Assembly (NCBI GenBank): GCA_946902875.1
Contig: OX336353.1
Coordinates: 20,845,151 to 20,909,150, forward strand
Source of the DNA: Nematopogon swammerdamellus
Taxonomy: Eukaryota > Arthropoda > Insecta > Lepidoptera > Adelidae
Length of the DNA: 64,000 nt
Direction: 5' to 3'
Shown: one piece after another, positions 21,620 to 32,862 of the stretch
Position numbering within the stretch: position 1 is the first letter of the stretch
Layout of the letters: each line of letters opens with the position of its first letter
The notes under the pieces: generated by a model
What the model was told of the DNA's origin: nothing
The model's database searches: none
What the model saw: the letters and a program-made list of their open reading frames with translations, nothing else
Translations under genes and position numbers: made by a program

Positions 21620-21862
21620 TACATACCACACGCTGTATCCCGACAATCTGGTTAAGCAGAGTAATCGGTGTTGTGCTGCAAGAATTCTGGTTACTTACAG
21701 CACAACACCGTCCACGTGAGAATGGGCTAGCCAAGGCCCAAGCCTTAGGCCCTTTAGCACGGGCGTCTCTCCCCGTGCATGTCGTCTCTTACGACATGCA
21801 CGGGGAGAGATGCAGTGGGGCTATTCTTTTTTATTTAGTAGGTACCGCCTCCCCACGGTATA
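21620..21862 (+). mobile_element. Family-B element with internal deletion
   Basis: Start ACATACCACACGCTGTATCC, first hairpin, then a short alien piece (GGGCTAGCCAAGGCCCAAGC) joined to the end module. A perfect hairpin at 21766-21810 replaces the usual single copy of the CTCTCCCCGTGCATGTCGT motif. Confidence 0.7.
21766..21810. repeat. Perfect 20-bp-arm hairpin, 5-nt loop
   Basis: TCTCTCCCCGTGCATGTCGT, then CTCTT, then the exact reverse complement ACGACATGCACGGGGAGAGA. It looks like an inverted duplication of the family-B end motif. Confidence 0.85.
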
Positions 21863-22011
21863 CAAAGGTGTTTAATTATATATTTTTTAAAATAGGATAC
21901 TACTAAAAATATATATAATTAATACTAGGTGTTTCTAATACGTCTGAGTTGTGTGACTACTGTCCACTATTTAGTACTGCATTGTCCGCCCCTACGTGTT
22001 TTCAACATCCC

Positions 22012-22118
22012 AAAGGTTAGTTCGTAAAGAATGCCGCAAGGCATTAAACTCGCCTTTTGTAACCCTTTTATTATATATATATATTGGTGTACAATAAAGT
22101 ATATTTTCATTTCATTTC
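22012..22118 (+). mobile_element. LINE 3'-end remnant
   Basis: AAAGAATGCCGCAAGGCATT with AAACTCGCCTTTTGTAACCC and GTGTACAATAAAGTATATTT, a typical 3' end of an insect non-LTR element with an AATAAA signal. Confidence 0.55.
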
Positions 22119-22292
22119 AAGCATGGGCCGGGCCTATTTTAACGGTTCTGCTTATCTACATAATATTTGTTTGTAGAAATGTAACAGTCTCTTATTTACG
22201 CACATAGGTACCTATGCACTAAGTACACAGTCCGCAGTGTACTCAACATTAGATAACCGGCGCATCTTCGATGGAGATGTATTCACGTAAGC

Positions 22293-22391
22293 CATCTTAC
22301 ATGTACGATGACTCGGTGACTAGAATCTTACATGTACACGATGACTCGGTGACTAGAATCTTACATGTACACGATGACTCGGTGACTACAA
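22293..22391. repeat. 33-bp tandem repeat, 3 units
   Basis: Unit ATCTTACATGTACACGATGA with CTCGGTGACTAGA. Unit starts at 22293, 22325 and 22358. Nearly identical units. Confidence 0.8.
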
Positions 22392-22704
22392 TTTGAATAC
22401 AATTTAATGTAGCTTATTACCGGTTCCGTGTTGCATAAAAATGTGATTACAATTAGTTTTGTTGTAGTAATACTGATCTCAAATATTAAGGTGATGTGAG
22501 ACTGCGTCTGACTCGAATTTCAAGAAGTGTACCGCCAATATTACGAGTAGGTACTTACCTGACAAATTCACTTTTAAAACTTTATCTATCATCCATCATC
22601 GCAGATCGATAGCTTTTTGAAAATACGATTTGATTAAGTTCGCTCGATAGAAAAAAATTATGAACATGCCTCTGAATTTAGTTCATTGAAATCAACATTC
22701 AAAT

Positions 22705-22845
22705 ATCTATCAAAAGGCGCGTATTCAAAAGTTCCCACAACACTTGCGGCATTACCCCGCTGGGTGGCAAGGCCTACCCTTTGAATAACGTAGGCCTTTG
22801 ATGCGAGACTCCCCGTCTGCGTCCACCATCAGAGGGCCAAGCCCG
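22705..22845 (-). pseudogene. LINE reverse-transcriptase C-terminal remnant (QRGNAASV)
   Basis: The minus strand encodes GLATQRGNAASVVGTFEYAP then a stop. The same tail occurs at 24173-24420 and 35111-35265. The fragment is too short to fix the clade. Confidence 0.5.
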
Positions 22846-23210
22846 GTAGTTGTAATGTCTGAAGTTTCTGATTGGATAATTAAGCCGAGACAATGGAGTG
22901 AGGTAAAGGAATGCCTAAATAAATACTTCTCCTCTGCAAATATGTGATGTGGGTAGCTGAAATACTGAAAAAAAATAATTCACCACATTATACGAGAGCG
23001 AAGCCGCGGGCAAAAGTTAATAATAAGATATGTTCTGTGTATCTACAGAACCAAATCGACTATTGACATAATGCTTATCTATCAGCAAGAAGCGGTGGGG
23101 GCGCCGGGCTTGTGTGTGGGTAGACGGACGATAATAGTCTGCAGCGCATGATGACGGAATGATTGAAGAAGCAGGCAGGTAGTAGCCCTGCTTGCCAATA
23201 CTATACGTAC

Positions 23211-23555
23211 ATACATATCACACACGCTGAATCCCGACAATCGGGGTAAGCAGAGTAATCGGTGTTGTGCTGCAAGAACTCTGGTAAATTGCAGCACAAC
23301 ACCGATCACCACGTTTAGCAAAGTATTCGAACAAGATTCAATCGATCAAGCAGCAAGTAAGGCCCGAAGACCCACCAGCTGCATGACTCGGTGGAAGTAC
23401 CGTGCCAAGGTGAGAGGTGGCGATCCCGTCGCCCTTTAGCACGGCATCCCGTCCTTATCCCTTAGTCGCCTTTTACGACATGCATGGGGAGAGAATGCAG
23501 TGGGGCTATTCTTTATAACAAGAACTCTTGCTTTTTAAGTACCGGCCCCACAGCG
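23211..23555 (+). mobile_element. Family-B element, full length
   Basis: Complete from ACATACATATCACACACGCT to ACCGGCCCCACAGCGG, with an 18-bp extra piece (TAACAAGAACTCTTGC) near 23515. Confidence 0.75.
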
Positions 23556-23593
23556 GAGTATTATTGTATGTTCCCTGGTACTACCTTCCAAAT

Positions 23594-23980
23594 TTTTTTT
23601 TTATGGAAACTGATACATTTGGCTACATCACCTACAACGTCCGTGATGTCAGCCCATAACACCGGGTGAACTAGGTGCCATGTCAGTGCTTCCCCCTTTG
23701 ATCGCGCCGGCTACACTGAACTGGTCGGAAAACACAAACTATTTACATAGCCGTTTAGACCGACGTTTCATTCAGTGCGGTGGTACCAACCCGGGCGGGT
23801 TAAACCCTACCACCAAGTATGATTAGGAGGGAAGGGACCTACAGTTTTACGAGGAATCCGAACCTCGGTCAGCCTCCAACGGTCAGAGGTCACCCATCCA
23901 AGTACTGACCGCACCCAGCGTTGCTTAACATTCAATAGAGACAGTTGACTGTCTGCACCCACTGAGCTATCGAGGCTGAC
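23594..23980 (-). mobile_element. SINE-A, full length, free-standing
   Basis: The best independent copy: minus strand GTCAGCCTCGATAGCTCAGT, 5S-like AAGCAACGCTGGGTGCGGTC, ACTTGGATGGGTGACC, B-box-like GGTTCGGATTCC, body, and tail CAGTTTCCATAAAAAAAA. It keeps the 3' end that the captured copies lack, so it is a good reference for the family. Confidence 0.9.
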
Positions 23981-24172
23981 AAAGATATGCATGCGTTTTA
24001 TTTTTATATTTGAGTAAATAGGGTTATTCCTTTTCTTTTGGGGCTGTTTTTATTATTTAGGTTTGTGTACATTTTAGATAGATAGGTTTATTTATTATGT
24101 AATTTCTAGCATTATCTTTAAGACTTAGTTTAGATTTCGTCAGAATAAAATTAATATTAAGAAAACCTAAAA

Positions 24173-24420
24173 AAAAAAAAAATCTGAAAGTCCTCCGAAG
24201 CCCCGTCTCTGCCGACGCCAAGTGTACCCAGCACGCTCGCCGCGTTGCCCCTCTGAATTTCAATGGCGGTCGCCAGTCCTCTCCGCGAGAAGCTTTCCCA
24301 GTTTCTTCGTGAAAACCTTGGTTTCAGACGACCATGGTCCCAAAGTTTCCACGGCGAAAGGTTGAAACTCAAAGCGGTCACGCAGCGAGCTGTATAATCT
24401 CGTCTTGGCGGCGGAGGCGG
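24173..24420 (-). pseudogene. LINE reverse-transcriptase C-terminal remnant
   Basis: Minus strand encodes PFAVETLGPWSSETKVFTKK and, after a frame change, EIQRGNAASVLGTL. Both pieces belong to the tail of a non-LTR reverse transcriptase seen in Lepidoptera. It ends in an A-rich tract immediately next to the composite cluster. Confidence 0.6.
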
Positions 24421-24450
24421 CTTAAACGATTAGATACTATTTAAATTTTT

Positions 24451-27400
24451 AACCGACTTCCAAAAAAGGAGGAGGTTCTCAATTCGTCTGTATGTTTTTT
24501 TTTTTTTTTATTTTTTTTTTTATTTTTTTTATTTTTTTGTATGTTTGTAACACGATTTCTCCGTCAATTGAGGGCCGATTTAGAAAATTCTTTTTTTGTT
24601 AGTTAGGTCATACTTCCGAGGTGGTCCCATTTCAATTTTATCGAAATTGGTTCAGTGGTTTTCGAAAAATCAGCATAATACTATGGTGTGTGGTTACCTT
24701 CAGCAAAACTTGTGATGTGGTCGTTTTCGGCAATTTTCAGTTTGATAAATTAGTATGGTGTGTGGTTACCTTCAGCAAAACATTTGTGATGTGGACTTAT
24801 TCAGCAATTTGCAGTCTGACACATATGGCGAATAATTCTGTACCACTTCAATCGATTTCGATTATTCGATTTCGATTATTCTTTTTTATGTAATATTACT
24901 AAAAAGAATGAAATAAAAACTGTTTTAAAAAATATTAAACCGATTTCCAAAAAACAAAAAAAAAAAACTAAAAAGTATTAAATACCTAATATTTTGAAAT
25001 TTTCTCTGTCCTGTTGAAATACATGAATCGATATACTAGTGATACATATTCGGACCCTTGTTTCATGAATATTCTAAATTTGAAATTTTTTTATCTTTTC
25101 CGACCGGCGTTTAATTTATTATGGTACCTGGCCAGTACCTACTGTACCGAGTACCATCGAGCTGGTTTGATGATGGAGACAGAAGGTGGCCATAGGAACT
25201 CCTAAACTACACATGATAAACCCATCGTGTTTGGGCTCGTTGCATTTGTCTTCACGAGAAATTTACTTTAGACCTAAAAGATTCTCAATTCGACGGTATG
25301 TTTTCTTTTTTTAACCGACTTCCAAAAAAGGAGGAGGTTCTCAATTCGTCTGTATGTTTTATTTTTTTTTATTTTTTTTTTTATTTTTATTTTTTTGTAT
25401 GTTTGTAACACGATTTCTCCGTCAATTGAGGGCCGATTTAGAAAATTCTTTTTTTGTTAGTTAGGTCATACTTCCGAGGTGGTCCCATTTCAATTTTATC
25501 GAAATTGGTTCAGTGGTTTTCGAAAAATCAGCATAATACTATGGTGTGTGGTTACCTTCAGCAAAACTTGTGATGTGGTCGTTTTCGGCAATTTTCAGTT
25601 TGATAAATTAGTATGGTGTGTGGTTACCTTCAGCAAAACATTTGTGATGTGGACTTATTCAGCAATTTGCAGTCTGACACATATGGCGAATAATTCTGTA
25701 CCACTTCAATCGATTTCGATTATTCGATTTCGATTATTCTTTTTTATGTAATATTACTAAAAAGAATGAAATAAAAACTGTTTTAAAAAATATTAAACCG
25801 ATTTCCAAAAAACAAAAAAAAAAAACTAAAAAGTATTAAATACCTAATATTTTGAAATTTTCTCTGTCCTGTTGAAATACATGAATCGATATACTAGTGA
25901 TACATATTCGGACCCTTGTTTCATGAATATTCTAAATTTGAAATTTTTTTATTTTTTCCGACCGGCGTTTAATTTATTATGGTACCTGGCCAGTACCTAC
26001 TGTACCGAGTACCATCGAGCTGGTTTGATGATGGAGACAGAAGGTGGCCATAGGAACTCCTAAACTACACATGATAAACCCATCGTGTTTGGGCTCGTTG
26101 CATTTGTCTTCACGAGAAATTTACTTTAGACCTAAAAGATTCTCAATTCGACGGTATGTTTTCTTTTTTTGGATGTTTGTTACGCGATTACTCCGTCAAT
26201 TGTGGGCCGATTTTGAAAATTCTTTTTTTTTTTATTTGAAAGGGGATAACCCTGAGGTTTTTGAAGTGAAAACTTCTTTAGCGGCTCTTGGCACTTTTTT
26301 AGGTGGGTAAAAATGTATAACTCGCGACATCGCGTCAGCGTCATTTTTAAAATGAAACCTTAAGTCATTGCGTTAAGGGTTAAGTTAGAGTGGCACGGGA
26401 TCTGCCGGCACTCCCGGAGTGCAACTGTTAAGTAGGGTTCCGTAACACGTTTATGTCTGTCCATTCTACTAAGTTCTGCAAAATGAATGTAGGGTTCCGT
26501 AACATATGCATGTCTATCCGTTCTACTAAATTTTACAATTTTCAACCAAGGTCCTCCGACGGTTATTTTATAATAAAAGTAGGCTTCCGTAACACGTTTA
26601 TGTCTGTCCATTCTACTAAGTTCTGCAACATCACCTACAACGTCCGTGATGTCAGCCCATAACACCAGTGCCATGTCAGTGCTTCCCCCTTTGATCGTGC
26701 TGACTACACTGAACTGGTCGGAAAACACAAACTATTTACATAGCCGTTTCGACCGACGTTTAATTCAGTGCGGTGGTACCAACCCGGGAAGGTTAAACCC
26801 TACCACCAAGTAAAATTACGAGGGAAGGGACTTACAGTTTTACGAGGAATCCGAACCTTGGTCAGCCTCCAACGGTCAGCGGTCACCCATCTAAGTACTG
26901 ACCGCACCCAGCGTTGCTTAAAATTCAATAGCGACAGTTGACTGTCTGCACCACTGAGCTATCGAAGCTGACGTGGTCCTATTTTAATTGGGTCAAGATC
27001 GGATTGGAAAGCGAGGCGGAATCGCGAGGCCGAAGGCCGAGCGATTCCGCCGAGTACATTAATAGCAAAAAATTACTAAAAAAAACTGTGAAATAAAAAA
27101 TAAGTTTTAAAAAACATAAAACCGACTTCCTAAAAAAAGTAAAACTAAAAAACTATTTAAAATAAAAATATAAAAACCGCCTTCAAAAATATATGAAATA
27201 AAAACCTAAAAAAAAAAACGAACCCTAGAGTTGAAGGCGGTGCTAAAGCAAGCAAAAATGATGCATGAAAGAAAACATGAGCGGATGATAATATCCTTTG
27301 TGATTTGTGTAGCCTTTTTAGCACCGCCTTCAACTCTAGGGTTCGTTTTTTTTTTTAGGTTTTTATTTCATATATTTTTGAAGGCGGTTTTTATATTTTT

Positions 27401-27480
27401 ATTTTAAATAGTTTTTTAGTTTTACTTTTTTTAGGAAGTCGGTTTTATGTTTTTTAAAACTTTTTTTTTATTTCACAGTT
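24451..27480 (-). mobile_element. Composite element, minus-strand copy with an internal 858-bp duplication
   Basis: Read on the minus strand it has the same order as copies 1-3. The terminal module and second unit occur twice, starting AACCGACTTCC at 24451 and again at 25313. The two halves are nearly identical over about 858 bp. The repeat junction lies in a T run (TTTTCTTTTTTT), consistent with slippage or recombination in poly(T). Further in are the three-unit tandem array, SINE-A (26637-26972), GC hairpin and fold-back (about 27095-27470). Confidence 0.75.
26637..26972 (-). mobile_element. SINE-A copy inside the minus-strand composite
   Basis: Reverse-complement counterpart of 5380-5724, with the same truncated 3' end next to the three-unit array (26443-26636). 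Variants such as CCGGGAAGGTTAAACCC and CTAAGTACTGACC match copy 1, so this cluster is closest to copy 1. Confidence 0.8.
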
Positions 27481-27499
27481 TTTTTTAGTAATTTTTTGC

Positions 27500-28840
27500 T
27501 ATTATTGGATGTTTGTTACGCGATTACTCCGTCAATTGTGGGCCGATTTTGAAAATTCTTTTTTTTTTTATTTGAAAGGGGATAACCCTGAGGTTTTTGA
27601 AGTGAAAACTTCTTTAGCGGCTCTTGGCACTTTTTTAGGTGGGTAAAAATGTATAACTCGCGACATCGCGTCAGCGTCATTTTTAAAATGAAACCTTAAG
27701 TCATTGCGTTAAGGGTTAAGTTAGAGTGGCACGGGATCTGCCGGCACTCCCGGAGTGCAACTGTTAAGTAGGGTTCCGTAACACGTTTATGTCTGTCCAT
27801 TCTACTAAGTTCTGCAAAATGAATGTAGGGTTCCGTAACATATGCATGTCTATCCGTTCTACTAAATTTTACAATTTTCAACCAAGGTCCTCCGACGGTT
27901 ATTTTATAATAAAAGTAGGCTTCCGTAACACGTTTATGTCTGTCCATTCTACTAAGTTCTGCAACATCACCTACAACGTCCGTGATGTCAGCCCATAACA
28001 CCAGTGCCATGTCAGTGCTTCCCCCTTTGATCGTGCTGACTACACTGAACTGGTCGGAAAACACAAACTATTTACATAGCCGTTTCGACCGACGTTTAAT
28101 TCAGTGCGGTGGTACCAACCCGGGAAGGTTAAACCCTACCACCAAGTAAAATTACGAGGGAAGGGACTTACAGTTTTACGAGGAATCCGAACCTTGGTCA
28201 GCCTCCAACGGTCAGCGGTCACCCATCTAAGCACTGACCGCACCCAGCGTTGCTTAAAATTCAATAGCGACAGTTGACTGTCTGCACCACTGAGCTATCG
28301 AAGCTGACGTGGTCCTATTTTAATTGGGTCAAGATCGGATTGGAAAGCGAGGCGGAATCGCGAGGCCGAAGGCCGAGCGATTCCGCCGTGTACATTAATA
28401 GCAAAAAATTACTAAAAAAAACTGTGAAATAAAAAAAAAGTTTTAAAAAACATAAAACCGACTTCTTAAAAAAAGTAAAACTAAAAAACTATTTAAAATA
28501 AAAATATAAAAACCGCCTTCAAAAATATATGAAATAAAAACCTAAAAAAAAAAACGAACCCTAGAGTTGAAGGCGGTGCTAAAGCAAGCAAAAATGATGC
28601 ATGAAAGAAAACATGAGCGGATGATAATATCCTTTGTGATTTGTGTAGCCTTTTTAGCACCGCCTTCAACTCTAGGGTTCGTTTTTTTTTTTAGGTTTTT
28701 ATTTCATATATTTTTGAAGGCGGTTTTTATATTTTTATTTTAAATAGTTTTTTAGTTTTACTTTTTTTAAGAAGTCGGTTTTATGTTTTTTAAAACTTTT
28801 TTTTTATTTCACAGTTTTTTTTAGTAATTTTTTGCTATTA
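27500..28840 (-). mobile_element. Second copy of the composite core (1336-bp direct duplication)
   Basis: The segment from GGATGTTTGTTACGCGATTA (26163) through tandem array, SINE, GC hairpin and fold-back is repeated starting near 27505, offset 1336 bp. The junction is ATTATTGGATG, where the first copy ends at the GCTATTA motif that follows the fold-back. The two copies differ by only a few bases, so the duplication is recent, or is an assembly artefact. Confidence 0.7.
27973..28308 (-). mobile_element. SINE-A copy inside the duplicated core
   Basis: Same as 26637-26972 but with CTAAGCACTGACC in place of CTAAGTACTGACC. That private base is mirrored in the right arm of the adjoining palindrome. 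Confidence 0.8.
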
Positions 28841-29092
28841 ATGTACTCGGCGGAATCGCTCGGCCTTCGGCCTCGCGATTCCGCCTCGCTTTCCAATCCG
28901 ATCTTGACCCAATTAAAATAGGACCACGTCAGCTTCGATAGCTCAGTGGTGCAGACAGTCAACTGTCGCTATTGAATTTTAAGCAACGCTGGGTGCGGTC
29001 AGTGCTTAGATGGGTGACCGCTGACCGTTGGAGGCTGACCAAGGTTCGGATTCCTCGTAAAACTGTAAGTCCCTTCCCTCGTAATTTTACTT
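28144..29092. repeat. Near-perfect palindrome with 440-bp arms and about 70-nt loop
   Basis: Left arm 28144-28583 and right arm 28653-29092 are reverse complements. They span the SINE-A head, the GC hairpin and the fold-back stem. Two variants private to this locus are mirrored: GCACTGACCG (28231) against CAGTGCTTAG (about 29000), and ACTTCTTAAA (28461) against TTTAAGAAGT (about 28766). The one mismatch noticed is next to the GC hairpin. The arms were therefore copied from one another. Confidence 0.8.
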
Positions 29093-29222
29093 AGGGTTCG
29101 TTTTTTTTTTTAGGTTTTTATTTCATATATTTTTGAAGGCGGTTTTTATATTTTTATTTTAAATAGTTTTTTAGTTTTACTTTTTTTAAGAAGTCGGTTT
29201 TATGTTTTTTAAAACTTTTTTT
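29092..29222 (+). repeat. Extra partial copy of the fold-back right arm
   Basis: Starts abruptly at TTAGGGTTCG within the SINE body and repeats the right arm of the fold-back through AAGAAGTCGG, including the private AAGAAGTC variant. The join uses a short T/TAGGGTT similarity. This is a further template-switch product at the palindrome edge. Confidence 0.75.
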
Positions 29223-29310
29223 TTGTTTAGATTAGTTTTATTCTATTTTTAATCATGTTATTTATTTGTTTACTTTAGAATGCCAATTTATTTGTCAACC
29301 AATAAATAAT

Positions 29311-29592
29311 AAATTTTTGACGTGATAACGTCTTATAAATTGATGAACACGGGCAGCACGTACGAAAGAGTGTCACGTTGATAGTCACGTTGATATTCAA
29401 AGTTACCATGGAAACGTCCTCGGCCTAAGCGGCAGTGTTGCCAAACGTACGGTAATTGCCGTATCGTACGGTAATCGAGGCTAGAAATCGACAAATGTAC
29501 GATTGTACAATTCTTATAGCTGTGTTTCTTTATGACGTTATCACGTAAAACTATCGTCCGTAAACCGACTTTACAGACAACCAATTTTTATA
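29311..29592 (+). mobile_element. GACGTGATAACGTC-family repeat, copy 1
   Basis: Starts AAATTTTTGACGTGATAACG and ends ATCGTCCGTAAACCGACTTT with ACAGACAACCAATTTTT. Contains TTCAAAGTTACCATGGAAAC. An inverted copy lies at 52603-52882. The inner pair GACGTGATAACG / TGACGTTATCACG is inverted. Class unknown. Confidence 0.6.
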
Positions 29593-30152
29593 AAATTGTT
29601 TTGTCACTAAGTACATACATACGTTTTCTTTTCGGATTTTAGGCTCCAAGATTAAGAATTCATTATGTGTTCTTTTTCAGAGTTGGTCATTGTGAATAAC
29701 GTTTGTGTGTACAGGCTTATTTTTAAATTTTATAGATATTTTGCTAATAGTAGGAATATAGGTATTTCTCTTCAACTAGCTAGAGCACTAGAGTTGGCAG
29801 ACACGAAACATAACAAATACAGCACGTGACTTAATTATAATATACTTTAAGTACAGGTATTACGAGGGAGTAGCTACATATTATATTATAACTGCGGTTA
29901 CATACAGCAATGTAGGTTACTGCATGTCATGCGGCTATTACATACAACTCAAGCACGTGCCCGGGGATTCCCGAAGAACTTGGTAGATGGGTTTACATAC
30001 ACCTACACTACACTACATGTGCAGGACACACAGCAGCATCACAGAATATTTGCAGCATGCACCTCGATGTAACCACAGAACAACGATCGGCCTGGTTCAA
30101 AGCTCCTTGACGTAACCAGTTCTGGAGGTCTTTGGTTGTGGACTTGATTTTA

Positions 30153-30537
30153 TTTTATGGAAACTAAAACGTTTGGCTACCTCACCTACTACATCCGTGA
30201 TGTCAGCCCATAGCACCGTGTGAACTAGGTGCCATGCCAGTGCTTACTTTCATTTCATGTCGGCTACACTGAACTGGACGGAAAACACGAACTATTTACA
30301 TGGCCGTTTCAACCGACGTTTCATTCAGTGCGGTGGTACGAACCCGGACGGGATAAACCCTACCACCTAGTAAGATAAGAAGGGTAGAAGGAACCTACAG
30401 GTTTACGTGGAATCCAAACCACACTCAACCTCCAACTCCACTCGAGCGACCACCCATTCATCCACTGTCCGCGCCCAGGTGTGCTCATGATCCGACCGAC
30501 AGTCGACCGACCGTACCACTCAGCTACCGAGGCTGAC
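30153..30537 (-). mobile_element. SINE-A, full length, variant head subfamily
   Basis: The tail, body, A box (GGTAGCTGAGTGG) and B-box-like region are as usual. Between the boxes it carries GATCATGAGCACACCTGGGC in place of TTAAGCAACGCTGGGTGC, and the box C counterpart reads GTGGATGAATGGGTGG. The 5S likeness is weaker here. Confidence 0.8.
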
Positions 30538-30669
30538 AAGTATGTATTTATGCTGGCTTGAAGTATCAAAAACGACGTCACTATATTTAGGTAATTAATT
30601 TAATGTTACATTAAGTGCAGCTGATGAATTAGTTGACGTTTCAGGGCTTCCCTTTGGTAAAACACTTAC

Positions 30670-31154
30670 TACGTGGGGCACACTAAAAGTTTCCGGAATT
30701 AATAAGAATAAAATACTATTAAAGGTCAAAAATGAATTTATTGTTTCTCAAAATATTCTCCCTTTGCGTAAATGCACTTTTTCATACGATTAAACCAATT
30801 TTGAAAACTTTTGTGCCCCTCCTCCGTGGTGACCTCAGAAACGTGCTTTTCATATTCTTCATATACATTCTTTTCATATTTTTCATATATATATATATAT
30901 ATATATATATTCTTTTCATATATATATATTCTTTTCATATTTTTCATATACTACGAAAATTTTCCCGGGTTAAATTTATGTTAATGTAGACACGCAATTT
31001 TTAAAATGGCGCCACAATGGAAAAACAATTGACAGTCAGATGAAACAAAATGCATTCTACAGCCAAAGAGTTCCATTTTCAAATGTTGTAATTACTTTTT
31101 AAATATTGTTTATGTAAGTGGCCAATTCCGGAAACTTTTAGTGTGCCCTATGTA
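30670..31154. mobile_element. mariner-like deletion derivative (MITE) with transposase remnant
   Basis: The left end TACGTGGGGCACACTAAAAG and the right end, reverse complemented, TACATAGGGCACACTAAAAG continue as matching terminal repeats through TTTCCGGAATT (31 bp, two mismatches), starting at TA. Inside, the minus strand at about 30727-30845 encodes FNRMKKCIYAKGEYFEK, like the C-terminus of mariner transposases. The catalytic region is gone and an AT/TATA microsatellite (30885-30950) fills the break. Confidence 0.8.
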
Positions 31155-31627
31155 ATACAAGGTAGTGATTGGTTGGTACTGGCTTATTATTATGTTTGTC
31201 AGCAAGTAAGATGCGCGAGCGTGTGCTGGTAGGAAACCATCATCAGCGGCGGCGCGGCGGGGGGGAGGCTGCGCGGTGCGGAGGAGACACGCAAGCGCAG
31301 TCAGCCTCGCAAGTTCGTCCGCGGGGTAGAGACGGAGCATCTCACGAACACCCTCATTCATACTGTATATTGACTTTCCTGTGCATTTTGTCTATGTGCT
31401 GCATTCATGTGTATTATATTGTGTTGTTCAAAACTGCAGTTGCATACTGTTGTGAAAACGGAGATTCATATTAAACAAACTGTATAATGATAGCGTGATT
31501 TTATTAAACTCGTATCTGACATATGTCGGGTAGGTATATGTGAGATATTGTTAATTAGTTTTCGAGTTATATTTAAGCGAAAAGCAGATTTTTTTATTGC
31601 ATTTTATAATGTCTATAACTAAAATAT
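31155..31627. other. No gene; CpG patch at 31245-31330
   Basis: GCGGCGGCGCGGCGGGGGGG and neighbouring CG-rich bases; the frames over it lack motifs. Confidence 0.4.
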
Positions 31628-31948
31628 ACCGGGTGGGTACTTAAAAAGAATATCCCCAGTGCATCTCTCCCCGTGCACGTCGTAAAAGGCGACTAAGGTA
31701 CAAGGGCGAGAAAAGGCGACAGGCTAGCCACCTTTCACCTTGGCGCGGTCCTTCCACCGAGTCATGTATGGCAGGGAGGTCTTCCTGCCTTACTTGCTGC
31801 TTGATAGTTGTATTGTCCTAATACTTTGCTAAATGTGATGTTTGGTGTTGTGCTGTATCTACCAGAGTCGTTGCAGCACAACATCGGTTACTTTGCTTTT
31901 TGTTATGGAAACCCCGATTATAGCGTGTGGTATGTTCTATGTATGTAT
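31628..31948 (-). mobile_element. Family-B element, near full length
   Basis: Begins ACCGGGTGGGTACTTAAAAA and GTGCATCTCTCCCCGTGCAC, includes the hairpin pair, and ends in a GTATGTATG microsatellite. Diverged. Confidence 0.7.
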
Positions 31949-32370
31949 TTATAATGAATGTCTAAGGAAATCATCACAGACAAAGTTATATTTACTGAAC
32001 ATAGTTTTGAGACAGTTACGTACATTGCGAACCTATTTCACCATTGGGAAACGTGACTGAAATGGATTTACAACCCGGGGCAGTAAAGTTATAATAATAA
32101 TGACTACGGCTCGGTTATACTCGCTTTACTTACTATACTCCGCTACGACACGAGACGAGACGACACACACAGGCAGACAGACAGACGCATGCGTGAGATA
32201 AACGCTCTCTACCTGTATCCGCAAACTCTACCTCGACGACCGTGTTTGCATAACCACACGATCGCAACTTTGAAGAAAACGAAACCGCCTGTCCGTCCGC
32301 TTCTTTGATTTAAACATTTGAGAGGTCGAAATCCTAAAGCCTGTTGCTAAAGTTTTTTTTTTTCTTTTTT
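31949..32370. other. No gene recognised
   Basis: Plain; ACAGGCAGACAGACAGACG near 32170 and a T-rich tract before SINE-C. Confidence 0.4.
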
Positions 32371-32741
32371 TTTATGTAATCCGGTATGGGTGGCTGAGTC
32401 GGAGGGGCCAAAGCGCATGCTCCGACCAGCCAATATCACCTCCGAGAAGGTAGGTGCCATACCGGAGACTTTCCTGGATTGCTGGCTATACTGGACTAGA
32501 GGAGAACCAAAGGAGAACACAACCGAGGCTGCTATGCGGCCATCTTACATCCAGTACGGTGTTAGCAGTCCAGTCGGCTGCAATTTGAGCCTACCACCTA
32601 GTAAGGGGCAAGGGAAGGGACCTACAGTTTTCCGAACGGTGAAGCAGCAGGTGTAGGTAGGCACGTCAATTTTTTCTTTAGAAAAAAACTCATTGGTACA
32701 CGAGAAACCGATGCCCAAACCACTCGGCCACCCGCCGCTCA
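32371..32741 (-). mobile_element. SINE-C (tRNA-derived), full length
   Basis: Minus strand starts GCGGGTGGCCGAGTGGTTTG (A box of the Leu/Ser tRNA type). The usual B box is decayed. The body has CACCTGCTGCTTCACCGTTC and ACTGGATGTAAGATGGCCGC, and it ends CCATACCGGATTACATAAA. Confidence 0.75.
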
Positions 32742-32862
32742 AAGTTAGCGTTGATTTTGAATTTATGGGGTTTGGGTTTTAGTTCCTGGCAACCTTTTTA
32801 AGGTTTTTTAAAGCGATCCTTAAAAAATAAGGGTTATCAATTCGAAACATATGCATTTTTAA

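Noticed and set aside
24621..24893. 90-codon frame repeated five times in the window
   Set aside because: Part of the composite element's second unit. The frame is AT-rich, with internal duplicated WCVVTFSKT wording and no domain, and is present only in repeat copies.
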